Assembly (NCBI RefSeq): GCF_000499385.1
Contig: NW_013654560.1
Coordinates: 1-17,500, forward strand
Direction of reading: 5' to 3'
Length of the DNA stretch: 17,500 bases
Origin: Eimeria necatrix
Lineage: Eukaryota > Apicomplexa > Conoidasida > Eucoccidiorida > Eimeriidae
This document shows positions 1-9,031 of the stretch, one piece after another (position 1 is the first letter of the stretch; every line of letters starts with the position of its first letter). Position numbers and translations under genes: made by a program. The notes under the pieces were generated by a model. It did not search any database. It saw nothing but the letters and a program-made list of their open reading frames with translations, and had not been told where the DNA came from.

Positions 1-60
<60 letters not shown>

Positions 61-62
61 TG
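1..62. repeat. CAG/CTG run at left edge
   Basis: About 20 uninterrupted CAG triplets ending at 62. On the minus strand it reads Leu in the esterase frame immediately after GHSLGGIIGQLQ, or lies in an intron starting at 70. Confidence 0.9.
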
Positions 63-195
63 CAGCTGACCGATGATGCCGCCGAGGGAGTGGCCCACGA
101 AGGAGATTTTGTCGAGGCCAGTGGGCCCGTAAAAGTCCCTCACGTGAGACAACACTTCTGCTGCCAGCCGCTCCCCCATCTCCTCTATGTCTCCT

Positions 196-232
<37 letters not shown>

Positions 233-539
233 CAGCAGCAGCAGATGATGGGAAACTGGGCGGACCAGCTGCAGCAGAAGACTCCCCAAGTCCTTTGTTT
301 CTGCGGCGCCAGCAGCAGCAGCAGCGAAACCGCAGCAGCAGCAGCAGCCGCAAAACCGCCAAAAACAACGTCCAAACCAGCAGCAGCAGCACTGCAGCAG
401 CAAAACCTCAGCAGCAGCAGCAGCAGCAGCAGCATTAGAGCAGCAGCAACATTCCAACAGCAGCAGCTGCATCGCAGCAGCAGCACTGCAGCAGCAGCAA
501 CATTCCACCAGCAGCAGCAGCATCGCAGCAGCAACACCG

Positions 540-580
<41 letters not shown>

Positions 581-2112
581 GCAGCAGCAAAGACCTTCGG
601 TGTGTTCAATGTTTGCTGCTGAAGAGAGAAAGGCGATGTGCTGGTAAGAGGCGCAAAGAGCTGCTTTGAAAAGCCGAAAGTCCAGAGGAGTTCCTAAAAA
701 CAATTTTAATTTATTTATTTTATTTTTGTTTTACTTGTTTTGTATTTTAATTTAGTTTGTTTGTTTATTTGTTTTATTTGTTTTATTTGTTTTATTTAGT
801 TTATTTGTTTTATTTGTTTATTTGTTTTATTTGTTTTATTTGTTTTATTTAGTTTGTTTTAATTGTTTTGTTTGCTCTGTTTTATTTGTTTTATATAGTT
901 TGTTTGATTTATCTGTTTTATTTATTTTATTCAGTTTGTTTATTTGTTTATTTGTTTATTTGTTTCATTTTATTTGTTTGTTTTTATTTTCTTTTTTAAT
1001 TTTAAAATTTCTTTTTTGTTTTTGGATTGGCCGCGAGACTCAGGGCTTTTAAAACTCTTTTTGTTTTTTGTTTTTAAAAGTTTTAAAACAATTTTAAATT
1101 ATTTTTAAAGATTTTAAATTGCAGCTTTTTTATTTCCAGTGGCCTCTGTCATTCAAAATAAGAAAATAAGAAAATAAGAAAAAGAAAAAGAAAAAGAAAA
1201 AGAAGAAAAAGGAAAGAAAAAGAAGAGAAGAAAAAAAAGAGAAGAAGAAGAAAAAAGAAAAAGAAAAGAAGAAATAAATAAAAACGAAAAGAGAGAAAAA
1301 AGAAGAATAAGAAAAAGAAAACGAAAGAACTTAAGAGGAAAAAGAAAAAGAAAAAAAGAAAAGAAAAAGAAACAAAAGGAAAATAAAAAATAAAAAATAA
1401 AAATAAAAAATGAAAAATAAAAAAAGAAAAAGAACACCTCAAACAAACACGAAAAGGCAAAAAGCAAACCCCAAAAAGCCAAAAACCAAAACGAAAACAA
1501 AACCAAAGACCAAAAAACAAAAAACAAAAAACAAAAAACAAAACAAAAAATAAAAAATAAAAAATAAAAAAATAAAATCTCCAACACTTCTTCTTACCTT
1601 GCAGTCCATGAACCAAAATAAATAAATGAACTCCTTTTCTTTCCGGAGGAACACTTGGCAAATCCGACGGAGACAAAAAGCCCCCGAGGGGCAAATAGGC
1701 CCTCCTTGCTGCTGCAGCGGGGGCCCCCCCGGGGGGCCCCCCGGGGGGCCCCCCGGGGGCCCCTGGGGGCCCCCCTAGGGGGCCCCGGGGGCCCCCCGGG
1801 CCCTGGGGGGCCCCCGGGGGGGCCCCCAGGGGGGGACCCCCGGGGGGGCCCCCAGAGACTTGGGGCCCCTGGGCACCCAAGGGAGGGGAGCCCAGGCCCC
1901 AGAAGGGGGCCCCCAGGGCACGGGGGGCCCCCGGGGGGCCCCCTAGGGGGGCCCCCACTGCAGCGGGGGCCCCCAGGGGCCCCAAACACCAGCGCCTGCT
2001 GCACCAAGAACTCTCTTTGCTGCTTCTGGCTTCTCTCCAGCAGCAGCAATAAGAGTCTTCAAAGAGCACGGGGCAGTCCGAAGCTGGGGTTGCCCTGCAG
2101 CGCCACCCCACA

Positions 2113-2145
<33 letters not shown>

Positions 2146-2270
2146 GCTGCTGCTGCTGTGTGGTGTGGCCGCAGCAGGCACTGCGGCTGATGCGCAGCAG
2201 GGGCCGGCAGCAGCAGCAGCAGCCGAAAAACCGGCCAACGAACAAACAGCAAAAGCCACGGAATACCTCT

Positions 2271-2326
<56 letters not shown>

Positions 2327-2580
2327 AGGCCCTCACAGTTTGTAGTCGAGCACATCCGGCAGACGGCAGTCCAAAAAGCTCAAAGAAGACCGCCACTCTT
2401 CCTGCGAAGCAGCAACAGAGCTCTCACTCACGAGCTGCAGCAGCAGCAGCAGCAGCAGCTGCTGCTGCTGCTGCTGTTACTGCTGCAGCAGCAGCAGCAG
2501 CAACTACTGCTGCAGGCACCCTGTAAGTGCTAAAGTGAGCGTTGCTGCTCCTTTTCATTCTCATTCCCACGCTTGCAGGT

Positions 2581-2613
<33 letters not shown>

Positions 2614-2683
2614 CAGCAGGGACAGCTTCGGCTCATCAAGGGCTCCGCTAGCAGCAGCAGCAGCATCATAAGCCGGCACATGT

Positions 2684-2714
<31 letters not shown>

Positions 2715-2906
2715 CCGAACGTCAAGGACTTTGCCGCAGCAGCAGCAGCAGCAGCAAAAGAAGCCTTACAGCAAGCTGCTGCGTGTCTGTAGTTGTCTGC
2801 AGCAGCTGCAGCAGCTGCTGCAGCTTTTCAAAGCGAACGCGGGGGCCCCCCGGAGGCTCCAGTGCCCAGAGGCCGTCGAGGGCCCTTGTTTCCCCGAGCG
2901 GGGCTG

Positions 2907-2941
<35 letters not shown>

Positions 2942-3072
2942 GGTGCAGCAGCAGCAGCAGCAGCAGCAGCAGCGTCACACGGCAGCGTGCGGTGCAAAAT
3001 AAAAGGCGCCATGCTGCGGCAGAAAGAAGCTTCCCAGGCCAGACGCAGGGAGGCCACAAGCCCTGCGGAGAC

Positions 3073-3132
<60 letters not shown>

Positions 3133-3375
3133 GCAGCAATAGCAGCAACAGCGGCATAAGCTGCGGCTGTTAATTGTACTGCAGCCTATCGAAGAGCAGC
3201 AAGGCGCAGCAGCTACGGCGATAGCAGCTGCAGTGTCTAACTTGCCAGAAGTGTCGTAGGGTTTAGGGTTTAGGGTTTAGGGTTTAGGGTTTGGTACCTT
3301 TCTGAGCGTAACCGAGGCAGCAGCAAAGCCGCTGCCACGCCCCAAAGTGCTGGGCCGCCAGCGAGTGCACGTCCT

Positions 3376-3420
<45 letters not shown>

Positions 3421-3492
3421 GCACAGCATGCGAGGCCACAAAGGCAGAAGAAGCTGCTGCCAATGCAGCCAGCCAAAGGCTGAGGAAACTGT

Positions 3493-3526
<34 letters not shown>

Positions 3527-4100
3527 CTGGAAGCAGCAGCAGCAACGGCCCAGGCTCCAGCAGCGCCCCATGCAGAGGCAGGGGTATCTGATGCTGCAGC
3601 AGCAGCGGCAGCAGCAACAGAACTGCAACTTCTGCAGCAGCAGCAACAGCTGCACCGGCAGCACCAACTGCAGCAATAGCACCGGCAGCAGCAGCAGAAG
3701 CATGGACTACAGCAGCAACGGATCCAATCGCAGCAACAGTTACAACCGTCGCAGCAGCTGCAGCAGTACCAACAGCAGCAGCAGCAGCAGCAGCAGCGGC
3801 TGCAGCAGCAGCAGCAGCGGCTGCAGCAGCAGCAGCAGCGGCTGCAGCAGCAGCAGCAGCGGCAGCAGCAGCGGCAGCAGCAGCAGCAGCAGCGGCAGCA
3901 GCAGCAGCAGCAGCAGCGGCAGCAGCAGCAGCAGCAGCGGCAGCAGCAGCAGCGGCAGCAGCAGCAGCAGCAGCGACTGCAGCAGCAGCAGCAGCTCAGA
4001 GAGCAGCTGCTACTCACGGAAGTCAAGACGTCGCAGAGCTCTTCAGCAGCACAAGGAAATGAGACACGAGCAGCCAGCAGCGGCAGCTTCACAACTATAG

Positions 4101-4134
<34 letters not shown>

Positions 4135-4207
4135 GTTGCTGCTGAAGTTTTCTGTCTGCGGCAAGAGCGCAGGCGCGGGGACCCGCACCTCTACTAGCTG
4201 GAAGCCA

Positions 4208-4238
<31 letters not shown>

Positions 4239-4559
4239 TGAGTGCAGCAGGAGGCGCAGCAGCAGCAGCAGCAGAAGTTTCGGCGGGAGAAGCGGCAGCA
4301 GCAGCAGCAGCAGCAGCAGCATCTCCAGGGGCAGCAGCCGTGCCCAGAACAGCAGCAAGAGGCAGCAGCTGCCCCCCCGGCAGCTGCAAGTCTTGCTGCT
4401 GCAGCAGCGGAGACAGCAGCAGCTGAATTGCTGCAGGAAGGCAGCAGTGAAGAGCAGCAGCAGATTGCACTGTCAGGTGTACGTACGCCTCGAGGAGGCA
4501 GCGCAGCGCCACCACGTGAACAGCAGCAGCAGAAGCCACCAGTTCTGCTGCTGCCCGCA

Positions 4560-4606
<47 letters not shown>

Positions 4607-4907
4607 GTCTGGGGGCCGTTTTTCGGGGCGGGCCGTTGCTGCTGCTGCAGCAAGTGCTGTCGCTTGCAGTGCTGCAGCGCTGCTGCTGCTGCTGCTGCTG
4701 CTGCTGCGTCTTCCTGACACAACCGGGCCCCTGCTGCCAGCAAAAAGGCCTTTATAGAAGACACCACTTCCCAGCCCCCCCCACAAAGGGGCCCCCTTGG
4801 GGGCCCCCCGGGGGGCCCCCCGGGGGGCCCCCCTTGGGGGCCCCCTGGGGCCCCTTCGTCGGGCCTGCTGCTGCGCAGCAGCCTGACCCGTTGATTCCAC
4901 TGCCGCC

Positions 4908-4960
<53 letters not shown>

Positions 4961-5255
4961 GGGTAAAGGCCCTCGTCTTCGCTTGCCAACGGCGCTTCCC
5001 CGTGTAGGGCGGGCCCGTCGTGCTGCTGCAGCAGGCGCTGCTGCTTGCTGGCGGCAGCAGCAGCATCGGCCGCGGCTGCTGCTGCTGCTGCTGCTGCTGC
5101 AGCACGGGCCCGCTGCATTGCTGCTGCGTAGGCCTTCTCAGCAGCAGCTTTTTGTGCTGCTAAAGAAGAAGACAAAAAAGGAGACAGAGAAACTGAAGGC
5201 AGCATCGGCTTCCTGCGGAGGCGGAGGTCGAGGAGACACCCGGAAACGACCAGCT

Positions 5256-5307
<52 letters not shown>

Positions 5308-5601
5308 GGCGGCGTTTGCGGCTGCGGCGCCTTTCGCTGGCTTCGAGAGACACGGAGTCAACTGGAGGTGCGGCAAATGAGGAGGAGACATCGCAAGCCT
5401 GCTGCTGCTGCTGCTGCTGCTGCTGCCGCTGCTGCTGCGTGAACAAAAGCAGCTGCAGCAGCTATTCCAGAAGCGCCGCCAGCAGCAGCAGCAGCAGCGA
5501 CGGTGGCAACAGTTGCGGCAGCACAAACAGCAGCAGCAGCACCGGTGGCAGCAAAAGAGGCAACGGCACTGGAAGGAGCACTGAGGCAACTGCTGCAGCA
5601 C

Positions 5602-5640
<39 letters not shown>

Positions 5641-5931
5641 TGCGCTCACCTCTAAGAGACTGCTGGCGTTGGACTCAAAGATGACAGGGACATAAGACAT
5701 AACGCCTAAACGCAACAGCAACCCCAGCAGCAGAATGCTTCCTGTTGCTGCAGCAGCAGCAGCAGCAGCTGCTGCTGCTGCTGCTGCCGTTAGCGCAGCA
5801 GCCTGCGGCAGCAATAGTATATCGTGCCCAGCAAAGAGGCAGCAGCAGCACTAACAGCAGCAGAAGTAGCAATGACAGCAGCAGCAAACAAAGCATCAGC
5901 AGCAGCTGCTGCGGCAACGAAACCAACCATG

Positions 5932-5975
<44 letters not shown>

Positions 5976-6070
5976 TCTGACCTCTGAGGAGGTTCCGCAC
6001 TAAAAGCCATCGCCCAGCAACAGCAACTGGCTGTGATTTCACCTTCTTCTGGTGCTCGTGCTGCGGATGG

Positions 6071-6114
<44 letters not shown>

Positions 6115-6639
6115 ACGTGTGACTCCGTTTGCTGCTGCGTGTGCTTCTTGCTGCTGCACATCTTTGCTGCCCGTGTCCCCGCTGGCCCCGCCCTGCTGCT
6201 GAACTTGCTGCTGCTGCTGCTGCGGGCCTCCTTCAGCAGCAAAGGGGTCTGCCGTATTGCTGCTGCTGGCGGGAGCTGCCGCCGCGCGTCCACCGGCAGC
6301 AGCAGCTGCTGCTGCTGCTGTTGCTGCTGCAACGTTTCCAGGGGTGTACAGCAGCAGCAGCTGCAGCACACAAGCTGCTGACTGCAGCGCAGCAAAAGAG
6401 GAGAAGGGAAGCCCCAGCCGATAGACCACCACCTGCGACAATCGCACCTGAGCACCGCAGCAGCAGAGGCAGCAGCAGCAGCAGCTGCAGCAGCAGCAGC
6501 AGCAGCAGCAACAGCAACAGCAGCAGCAGGAACAGTTGGACAGCCGCTGCAGCGACGCACAGCAACAGCAAAGCCGCCGCAAGCGCTGCGCTCAGCAGCA
6601 GCAGCACCTCAGCAGCAACAGCACCTCGCAGCATCACCT

Positions 6640-6698
<59 letters not shown>

Positions 6699-6984
6699 CT
6701 GCGAGGGCCAACTCACCTGTTCGTCGCAGTACTTTATAAAGAACTGTTTGCTGCTGAAAGAGTTTCTTTCTGTGTCTCCTTCGCAGTCGCTGCTGCAGAG
6801 GGGGGCCCCCCTGGGGGCCCCCCGGGGGCCCTCCCTTGCCCCCGGTGCTGCTGCTGCTGCTGCTGCTGCTGCTGCAGCAGCAAAGTGCATGCACGGCACA
6901 GCAGCTATTGCTGATTCCCCCCGCCAGTCAGCAGCCACGTTGTGCAGCAGGAAGGAAGGCGGGTGCTGCAGCAAGGAGACGTTG

Positions 6985-7021
<37 letters not shown>

Positions 7022-7084
7022 ACCCGGAGGACAGTCCCCCCGCTGCTGCAGCCGGCGAATCCTGGTGCTTGGATTGCTGCTGCT

Positions 7085-7121
<37 letters not shown>

Positions 7122-7274
7122 CTTCTCCGCGTCGGCCTCTGTGGGGTAGAGGACTTCGGTGCTGGGGTGTACGTACACCTGAGCCTCTATTCGGTAAGTC
7201 CCCTGGTGCAGCAAATCAATATTTTTAAAAGAACAAAACTGAAGACACAACTCAAACACTGCATGCAGCGCCAT
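1..7274 (-). CDS. FAM135-like protein: DUF3657 N-terminal region plus DUF676 serine esterase/lipase; 3' end beyond window
   Basis: Putative alpha/beta-hydrolase of the FAM135 (DUF3657 + DUF676) family; substrate unknown. Proposed exons on the minus strand: 7274-6717, 6447-5982, 5705-5650, 5434-5251, 5159-4018, one or more unresolved exons ending at 3298, 3062-2770, 2401-2337, 2094 to about 1990, about 1720-1598, 693-595, and 193-71 (or on to 1). Phases agree at 6717/6447 (0), 5982/5705 (1), 5650/5434 (0), 5251/5159 (1), 3298/3062 (1), 1598/693 (1) and 595/193 (1). The N-terminus contains FELCLQF..NIDLLHQGTYRI, the pattern that opens FAM135 proteins. The C-terminal part has HLFILVHGLQG, then LSSAANIEHTEG, DIEEMGERL and FVGHSLGGIIG; the GHSLGG serine codon is 87-89. 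The remaining Asp and His of the triad would lie beyond the window. The ATG at 7274 is the first in frame before the conserved block, but an upstream in-frame poly-Gln leaves the true start slightly uncertain. Long Ala, Gln and Ser runs interrupt most exons. Exons between 4018 and 3298 and between 2770 and 2094 are poorly resolved. Confidence 0.83.
71..1720 (-). CDS. FAM135-like gene, DUF676 esterase exons (about 1720-1598, 693-595, 193-71)
   Basis: Three exons join without a break. The first ends HLFILVHGLQ plus one base at donor CAAG|GTAAGA (1598/1597). The second starts after TTTTTAG| (693), encodes TPLDFRLFKAALCASYQHI and FLSSAANIEHTE, and ends GAAG|GTCTTT (595/594). The third starts after CTGCAG| (193) with DIEEMGERLAAEVLSHV, then FYGPTGLDKISFVGHSLGG. 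Both junctions are phase 1 and create Gly codons. HG (oxyanion loop), SSAN and GHSLGG appear in the order and spacing of DUF676 serine esterases. After GHSLGGIIG the frame enters a CTG (Leu) run; a possible donor G|GTCAGC at 71/70 suggests the exon ends there and the run is intronic. Confidence 0.85.
194..594 (-). other. CAG/CTG-rich intron between esterase exons
   Basis: A 401-bp intron (GTCTTT at 594, CTGCAG at 194) made largely of CAG/CTG triplets. It splits the conserved esterase segment exactly between HTE-G and DIEEMGERL, so it cannot be coding despite being open in several frames. Confidence 0.75.
705..1010 (+). repeat. TTTATTTG-type T-rich repeat
   Basis: Imperfect tandem units of TTTATTTG/TTTTATTTG inside an intron of the FAM135-like gene. 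No protein or RNA signal was seen in it. Confidence 0.8.
1150..1440 (+). repeat. A/G-rich (polypurine) tract
   Basis: About 290 bp of nearly pure A and G on the plus strand (units such as AAGAAAA), within an intron transcribed from the opposite strand, so the transcript carries a polypyrimidine tract here. Confidence 0.75.
1715..1985. repeat. GGGGGCCCCC-type GC-rich repeat
   Basis: Dense runs of G5-6/C5-6 in short palindromic units such as GGGGGCCCCC, open in several frames as Gly/Pro/Ala. It lies between two candidate exons of the FAM135-like gene and is more likely intronic than coding. Related patches occur at 4788-4860, 6799-6834, 7785-7803, 8155-8195, 10873-10935, 11030-11108 and 11636-11930. 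Confidence 0.8.
2269..2325. repeat. CAG/CTG run (intronic)
   Basis: About 18 CAG triplets just downstream (on the minus strand) of the donor at 2337/2336 of the FAM135-like gene. Confidence 0.9.
2337..2401 (-). CDS. FAM135-like gene, small exon before the esterase region (tentative)
   Basis: Bounded by CTTCGCAG| (2403-2402) and ACT|GTGAGG (2337/2336). In phase 0 it encodes EEWRSSLSFLDCRLPDVLDY and leaves in phase 2. That fits the next candidate acceptor CTGCAG| at 2095, which continues ATPASDCPVLFEDSY. An alternative frame, FFELFGLPSAGCARLQT, is also open, so the choice is uncertain. Confidence 0.45.
2770..3062 (-). CDS. FAM135-like gene, middle exon after a telomere-repeat intron
   Basis: The acceptor is TCTCCGCAG| at 3063 and the entry phase is 1, matching the donor AAAG|GTACCA at 3298/3297. 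It encodes LVASLRLAWEASFCRS, then MAPFILHRTLPCD, poly-Ala, poly-Gln, then GETRALDGLWALEPPGGPRV and FEKLQQLLQLLQTTTDTQ, ending at donor GCT|GTAAGG (2770/2769). The exon just upstream ends with QDVHSLAAQHFGAWQRLC and LGYAQK at 3298; its 5' boundary is not resolved. Confidence 0.6.
3257..3294 (+). repeat. Telomere-like TTTAGGG array in a FAM135-like intron
   Basis: About five copies of TTTAGGG (plus strand). On the transcribed strand the array starts within a few bases of the splice donor AAAG|GTACCA at 3298/3297, so the intron begins GTACC then AAACCCT repeats. Confidence 0.85.
3776..4000. repeat. CAG/CGG interrupted trinucleotide repeat
   Basis: A long run of CAG broken at intervals by CGG or GGCTG, forming higher-order units such as CAGCAGCAGCAGCGGCTG. 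It is open in several frames (Ser, Gln, Ala or Cys). It lies just past the donor at 4018 of the minus-strand gene, so most of it is probably intronic. Confidence 0.8.
4018..5159 (-). CDS. FAM135-like gene, proposed long exon 5
   Basis: The acceptor is very clear: a tract of nearly all pyrimidines ending CTTCTTTAG| at 5160. From there 380 codons stay open to a donor at TCC|GTGAGT (4018/4017). Non-repetitive islands that look coding are AAQKAAAEKAYAAAMQRA, PALHGEAPLASEDEGLYP, WEVVSSIKAFLLAAGARLCQ, FQLVEVRVPAPALLPQ, and TIVVKLPLLAARVSFP followed by EELCDVLTS. Between them lie Ala, Gln and Ser runs and a GGPPGGPP stretch from a GGGGCCCC repeat (about 4788-4860). That a single frame survives 1.1 kb of repeats argues for one exon, although a stop-free repeat can do this by chance. 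Confidence 0.65.
5251..5434 (-). CDS. FAM135-like gene, proposed exon 4 (low-complexity linker)
   Basis: The acceptor follows a pyrimidine-rich stretch, CTTTTGTTCACGCAG| at 5435. The exon encodes poly-Gln, then ACDVSSSFAAPPVDSVSLEA, then an Arg-rich patch (SERRRSRKRRH) and a poly-Ala run. The donor is weak, GCTG|GTCGTT at 5251/5250, chosen because it gives phase 1, which the strong acceptor at 5160 requires. The Arg-rich patch resembles a basic localisation signal, but that is only a composition argument. Confidence 0.55.
5650..5705 (-). CDS. FAM135-like gene, proposed exon 3 (short)
   Basis: A short exon of 56 nt encoding (G)VMSYVPVIFESNASSLLE. The acceptor is TGCGTTTAG| (5707-5706) and the donor is TTAGAG|GTGAGC (5650/5649). 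It enters in phase 1, completing a Gly codon left by exon 2, and leaves in phase 0. It carries no homopolymer, unlike its neighbours. Confidence 0.78.
5982..6447 (-). CDS. FAM135-like gene, proposed exon 2
   Basis: The acceptor is GGTGCTCAG| at 6448 (phase 0, matching exon 1). The exon opens VRLSQVVVYRLGLPFSSF, continues AACVLQLLLLYTP, and ends GRWLLVRNLLR at donor AGAG|GTCAGA (5982/5981, phase 1). The frame stays open across Ala, Gln and Ser-rich low complexity, so I treat it as one exon, though an in-frame intron in the repeat part cannot be excluded. The closing segment followed by exon 3 (GVMSYVPVIFE) matches the order of the DUF3657 region in FAM135 proteins. Confidence 0.7.
6717..7274 (-). 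CDS. FAM135-like gene, proposed exon 1 (N-terminal DUF3657 start)
   Basis: This is 186 codons in one open frame. It begins MALHAVFELCLQF, followed by NIDLLHQGTYRIEAQV, which resembles the opening strand of FAM135 proteins. It ends with FSSKQFFIKYCDEQ at a strong donor, CAG|GTGAGT (6717/6716). The resemblance of SSKQFFIKYCDEQ to the 'S-x-x-FQI-x-Y-x-x-E' stretch of the family chose this frame over the competing one. In between are Ala runs, a Gln run and a GGGGCCCC-derived PRGAPRGAP stretch (6799-6834), so an unrecognised in-frame intron is possible. The 14-bp palindrome GGTGTACGTACACC (7166-7179) encodes part of QVYVHP here. Confidence 0.78.
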
Positions 7275-7280
7275 TTCCAC

Positions 7281-7306
7281 AAACTGCTGCTGCTGCTGCT
7301 GCTGCT

Positions 7307-7352
<46 letters not shown>

Positions 7353-7720
7353 GTGGTGGTGGTGCTGCTGCTGGTGGTGCTGCTGCAGGCACCGTTGCAG
7401 TTGATGCTGCTGCTGCGGCTGGTGCTGCTGCTGCTGTTCTTAATGCAGCCGTTGCTTTTGCTGCTGTGATACTGCTGGAGTCGCTGCAGCAGCAGCAGCT
7501 GCTGCTGCTGCTGCGGATAAACAGCTGGTGCTGCTGCTGCGGCGTTTCTGCTGCAGGCGCCGTTGCTGCGGCTGCTGTTGCAGTTGCTGCTGCTGCTACT
7601 TCAGCTGGGCTGCTGCTGTGCTTTCGGTGATTCCTTGCTGCTGCAGTCTCTGTCGCTGCTGCTGCTGCTGCAGTTGCTGCTGCGGTTGCTGCTGCTGCTG
7701 CTATCTTGCCTGAATCTGCA
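7281..7720. repeat. CTG-rich low-complexity DNA upstream of the FAM135-like start codon
   Basis: CTG runs broken by TTG, GTG and CGG, with a GGTGGTGGTG patch near 7350. It lies immediately upstream of the proposed ATG at 7274. It could be 5' UTR, promoter or an N-terminal poly-Gln extension. Open frames cross it on both strands, but none contains a recognisable island. Confidence 0.75.
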
Positions 7721-8350
7721 AACGCAGCAGCAGCTGCTGCAGCCCTCCCCTCTACCTCAGCAGCAGCTGCTGCGCAGGGAAGAGGGGCCCCCAGGGGGCC
7801 CCTTTGGAATAAGTTGAATAGGAGGGTTTGCTGCGGGGCCCCCTGGCGCTGCTGCAACTGAGGCAGCAGTAGTTGCTGCCTGCTTTTTGCTGCTGCAGCA
7901 GCAGGAGCAGCAAGTACGAAGGGCGAGAACAGCAGCTGATAGGAGAATTCAGGGCCTGCTGCTGCTGCTGCTGCTGCAACAGCAGCGCGAACGCTGCAGC
8001 AGCCGCAGCAGCAGCAGCTCTCGGGGCCGCCCAGGAGCTCTCCGGCTCTAGAATTTCTCCTTTTTTGAATTAAAATGGACAAAAATGACTCAAATAAACT
8101 CAATAAATGAACAAATATTAAACAACAGCTAAACAAAGCCCCCGCAGCAGCGGCCGGGGCCCCCCAGGGCTTCGGCAGCAGCCGGGGGCCCCCAGGCCAG
8201 CTGGGGTAGTTGTGGAGAGAAATAGAGCATTTAATAAATGAAATTAAAATAGTTTTTAATTATTTTATTTATTTGAATGAATAAAGAAAGAAAAAGGAGA
8301 AGAATGCCGAGAAGGGGGGGCTGCTCGCTGCCGCCCGCTGCAGACACCCG
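7721..8350. other. Non-genic stretch upstream of the FAM135-like gene
   Basis: Mixed CAG/CTG-rich sequence to about 8040, then A-rich sequence (8060-8140), a GGGGCCCC patch (8155-8195) and AT-rich sequence (8225-8300). I see no protein motif, RNA gene or splice-consistent exon. Confidence 0.55.
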
Positions 8351-8434
8351 AAGGTGTATGTACACCTTGAGGTGTACATACACCCGAAAAGGCGAACCAG
8401 TGGCGTATGTACATTTGAGGTGTACATACACCCC
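8351..8434. repeat. Cluster of GGTGTAYRTACACC palindromes
   Basis: Perfect 14-bp palindromes or near-palindromes at 8353-8366 (GGTGTATGTACACC), 8371-8384 (GGTGTACATACACC) and 8419-8432 (GGTGTACATACACC), plus a decayed copy near 8402. Inside the 14-mer only the two central bases vary. Confidence 0.85.
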
Positions 8435-9030
8435 AAATGGCAAACAAATAAAAAACTAATTCGACAAAGTTCGCAGAATGAGAGCTAATGGACCACGTGC
8501 TGCAGCAGCAAGTTCTTCAGGCGCTGCTGCTGCTGCTGCTAACCCATGCTGCAGCAGGCGCAGCAGCAGCAGCAGGCGCGGCAGCAGCAGCAGCCGCTGC
8601 TGCTCCTCAGGCCTGCACCTCTAGCTAGCCAGCTAGCTAGCTAGCTAGCTAGCTAGCTAGCTGGAACAGCACAGTGTCTGTACACCAATTAAAAAGGGAC
8701 CATTTCTAAAAGAAGAAAAACCTGTTGTCTTGTGTACATACACTGCTGGTCCTGCAGAAGTGGAAAAGTGCAAAAAAGAAACTAATTAATTAAATTAAAT
8801 AATTAATAAAACAATTAAATAAAATAATAAGCTAATTATTTATATAAAACAAATTAATAAAACAATTAAATAAAATAATAAAAATGATTTTAGAAAACGT
8901 GCAGCCGAGGGCATCAGCAGAGGCGCTGGGGTGTATATACACCTGAAATTAATTAAGTTGGACTCCAAGAAGAAACTTGAGGTGTACAGACAGCTCCAAT
9001 TTAGTCGCATTAAATTCAATTAAAGGCCGT
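8435..9030. other. AT-rich intergenic DNA with scattered palindromes
   Basis: Holds a short CTAG array (about 8622-8661), AT-rich AATTAATTAAA sequence (8780-8890), one GGTGTATATACACC palindrome (8930-8943) and a related GGTGTACAGACAGC (8981-8994). No coding or RNA signal was seen. Confidence 0.6.
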
Positions 9031-9031
9031 T

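Larger units (their letters stand above)
694..1597 (-). other. Intron with T-rich and A/G-rich blocks between esterase exons
   Basis: A 904-bp GT-AG intron on the minus strand (GTAAGA at 1597, TTTTTAG at 694). On the plus strand it holds a T-rich stretch of TTTATTTG-like units (about 705-1010). This is followed by an A/G-rich block with very few C or T (about 1150-1440) and A-rich sequence with AAAACAAAA units (about 1440-1580). No gene is seen inside. Confidence 0.75.

Noticed and set aside
1594..2272. Plus- and minus-strand Gly/Pro-rich open frames across the GGGGCCCC block
   Set aside because: GC-rich palindromic repeats are stop-free in most frames. Only the segment reaching about 1720 on the minus strand (YLPLGGFLSPSDLP.. 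to the esterase HG loop) has real support.
2523..2578. Plus-strand intron look-alike (CT|GTAAGT ... CGCTTGCAG|)
   Set aside because: The signals are good, but the flanks are only CAG repeats and the surrounding supported exons are all on the minus strand; 56 bp would also be short.
3277..4017. Poly-Cys continuation of the long minus-strand frame beyond 4018
   Set aside because: A strong donor TCC|GTGAGT ends the exon at 4018, and what follows is Cys-coding CTG repeat typical of non-coding frames here.
3570..4100. Plus-strand open frame rich in Ser/Asn/Gly
   Set aside because: It consists of CAG/AGC repeats without a non-repetitive island of note, and overlaps the minus-strand exon ending at 4018, which has coding-like sequence and a strong GTGAGT donor.
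7252..8136. Minus-strand 294-codon open frame upstream of the FAM135-like gene
   Set aside because: It is nearly all Ala/Ser/Gln from CTG-rich DNA, is out of frame with the confident exon at 7274, and shows no domain. It is more likely upstream or untranslated sequence.
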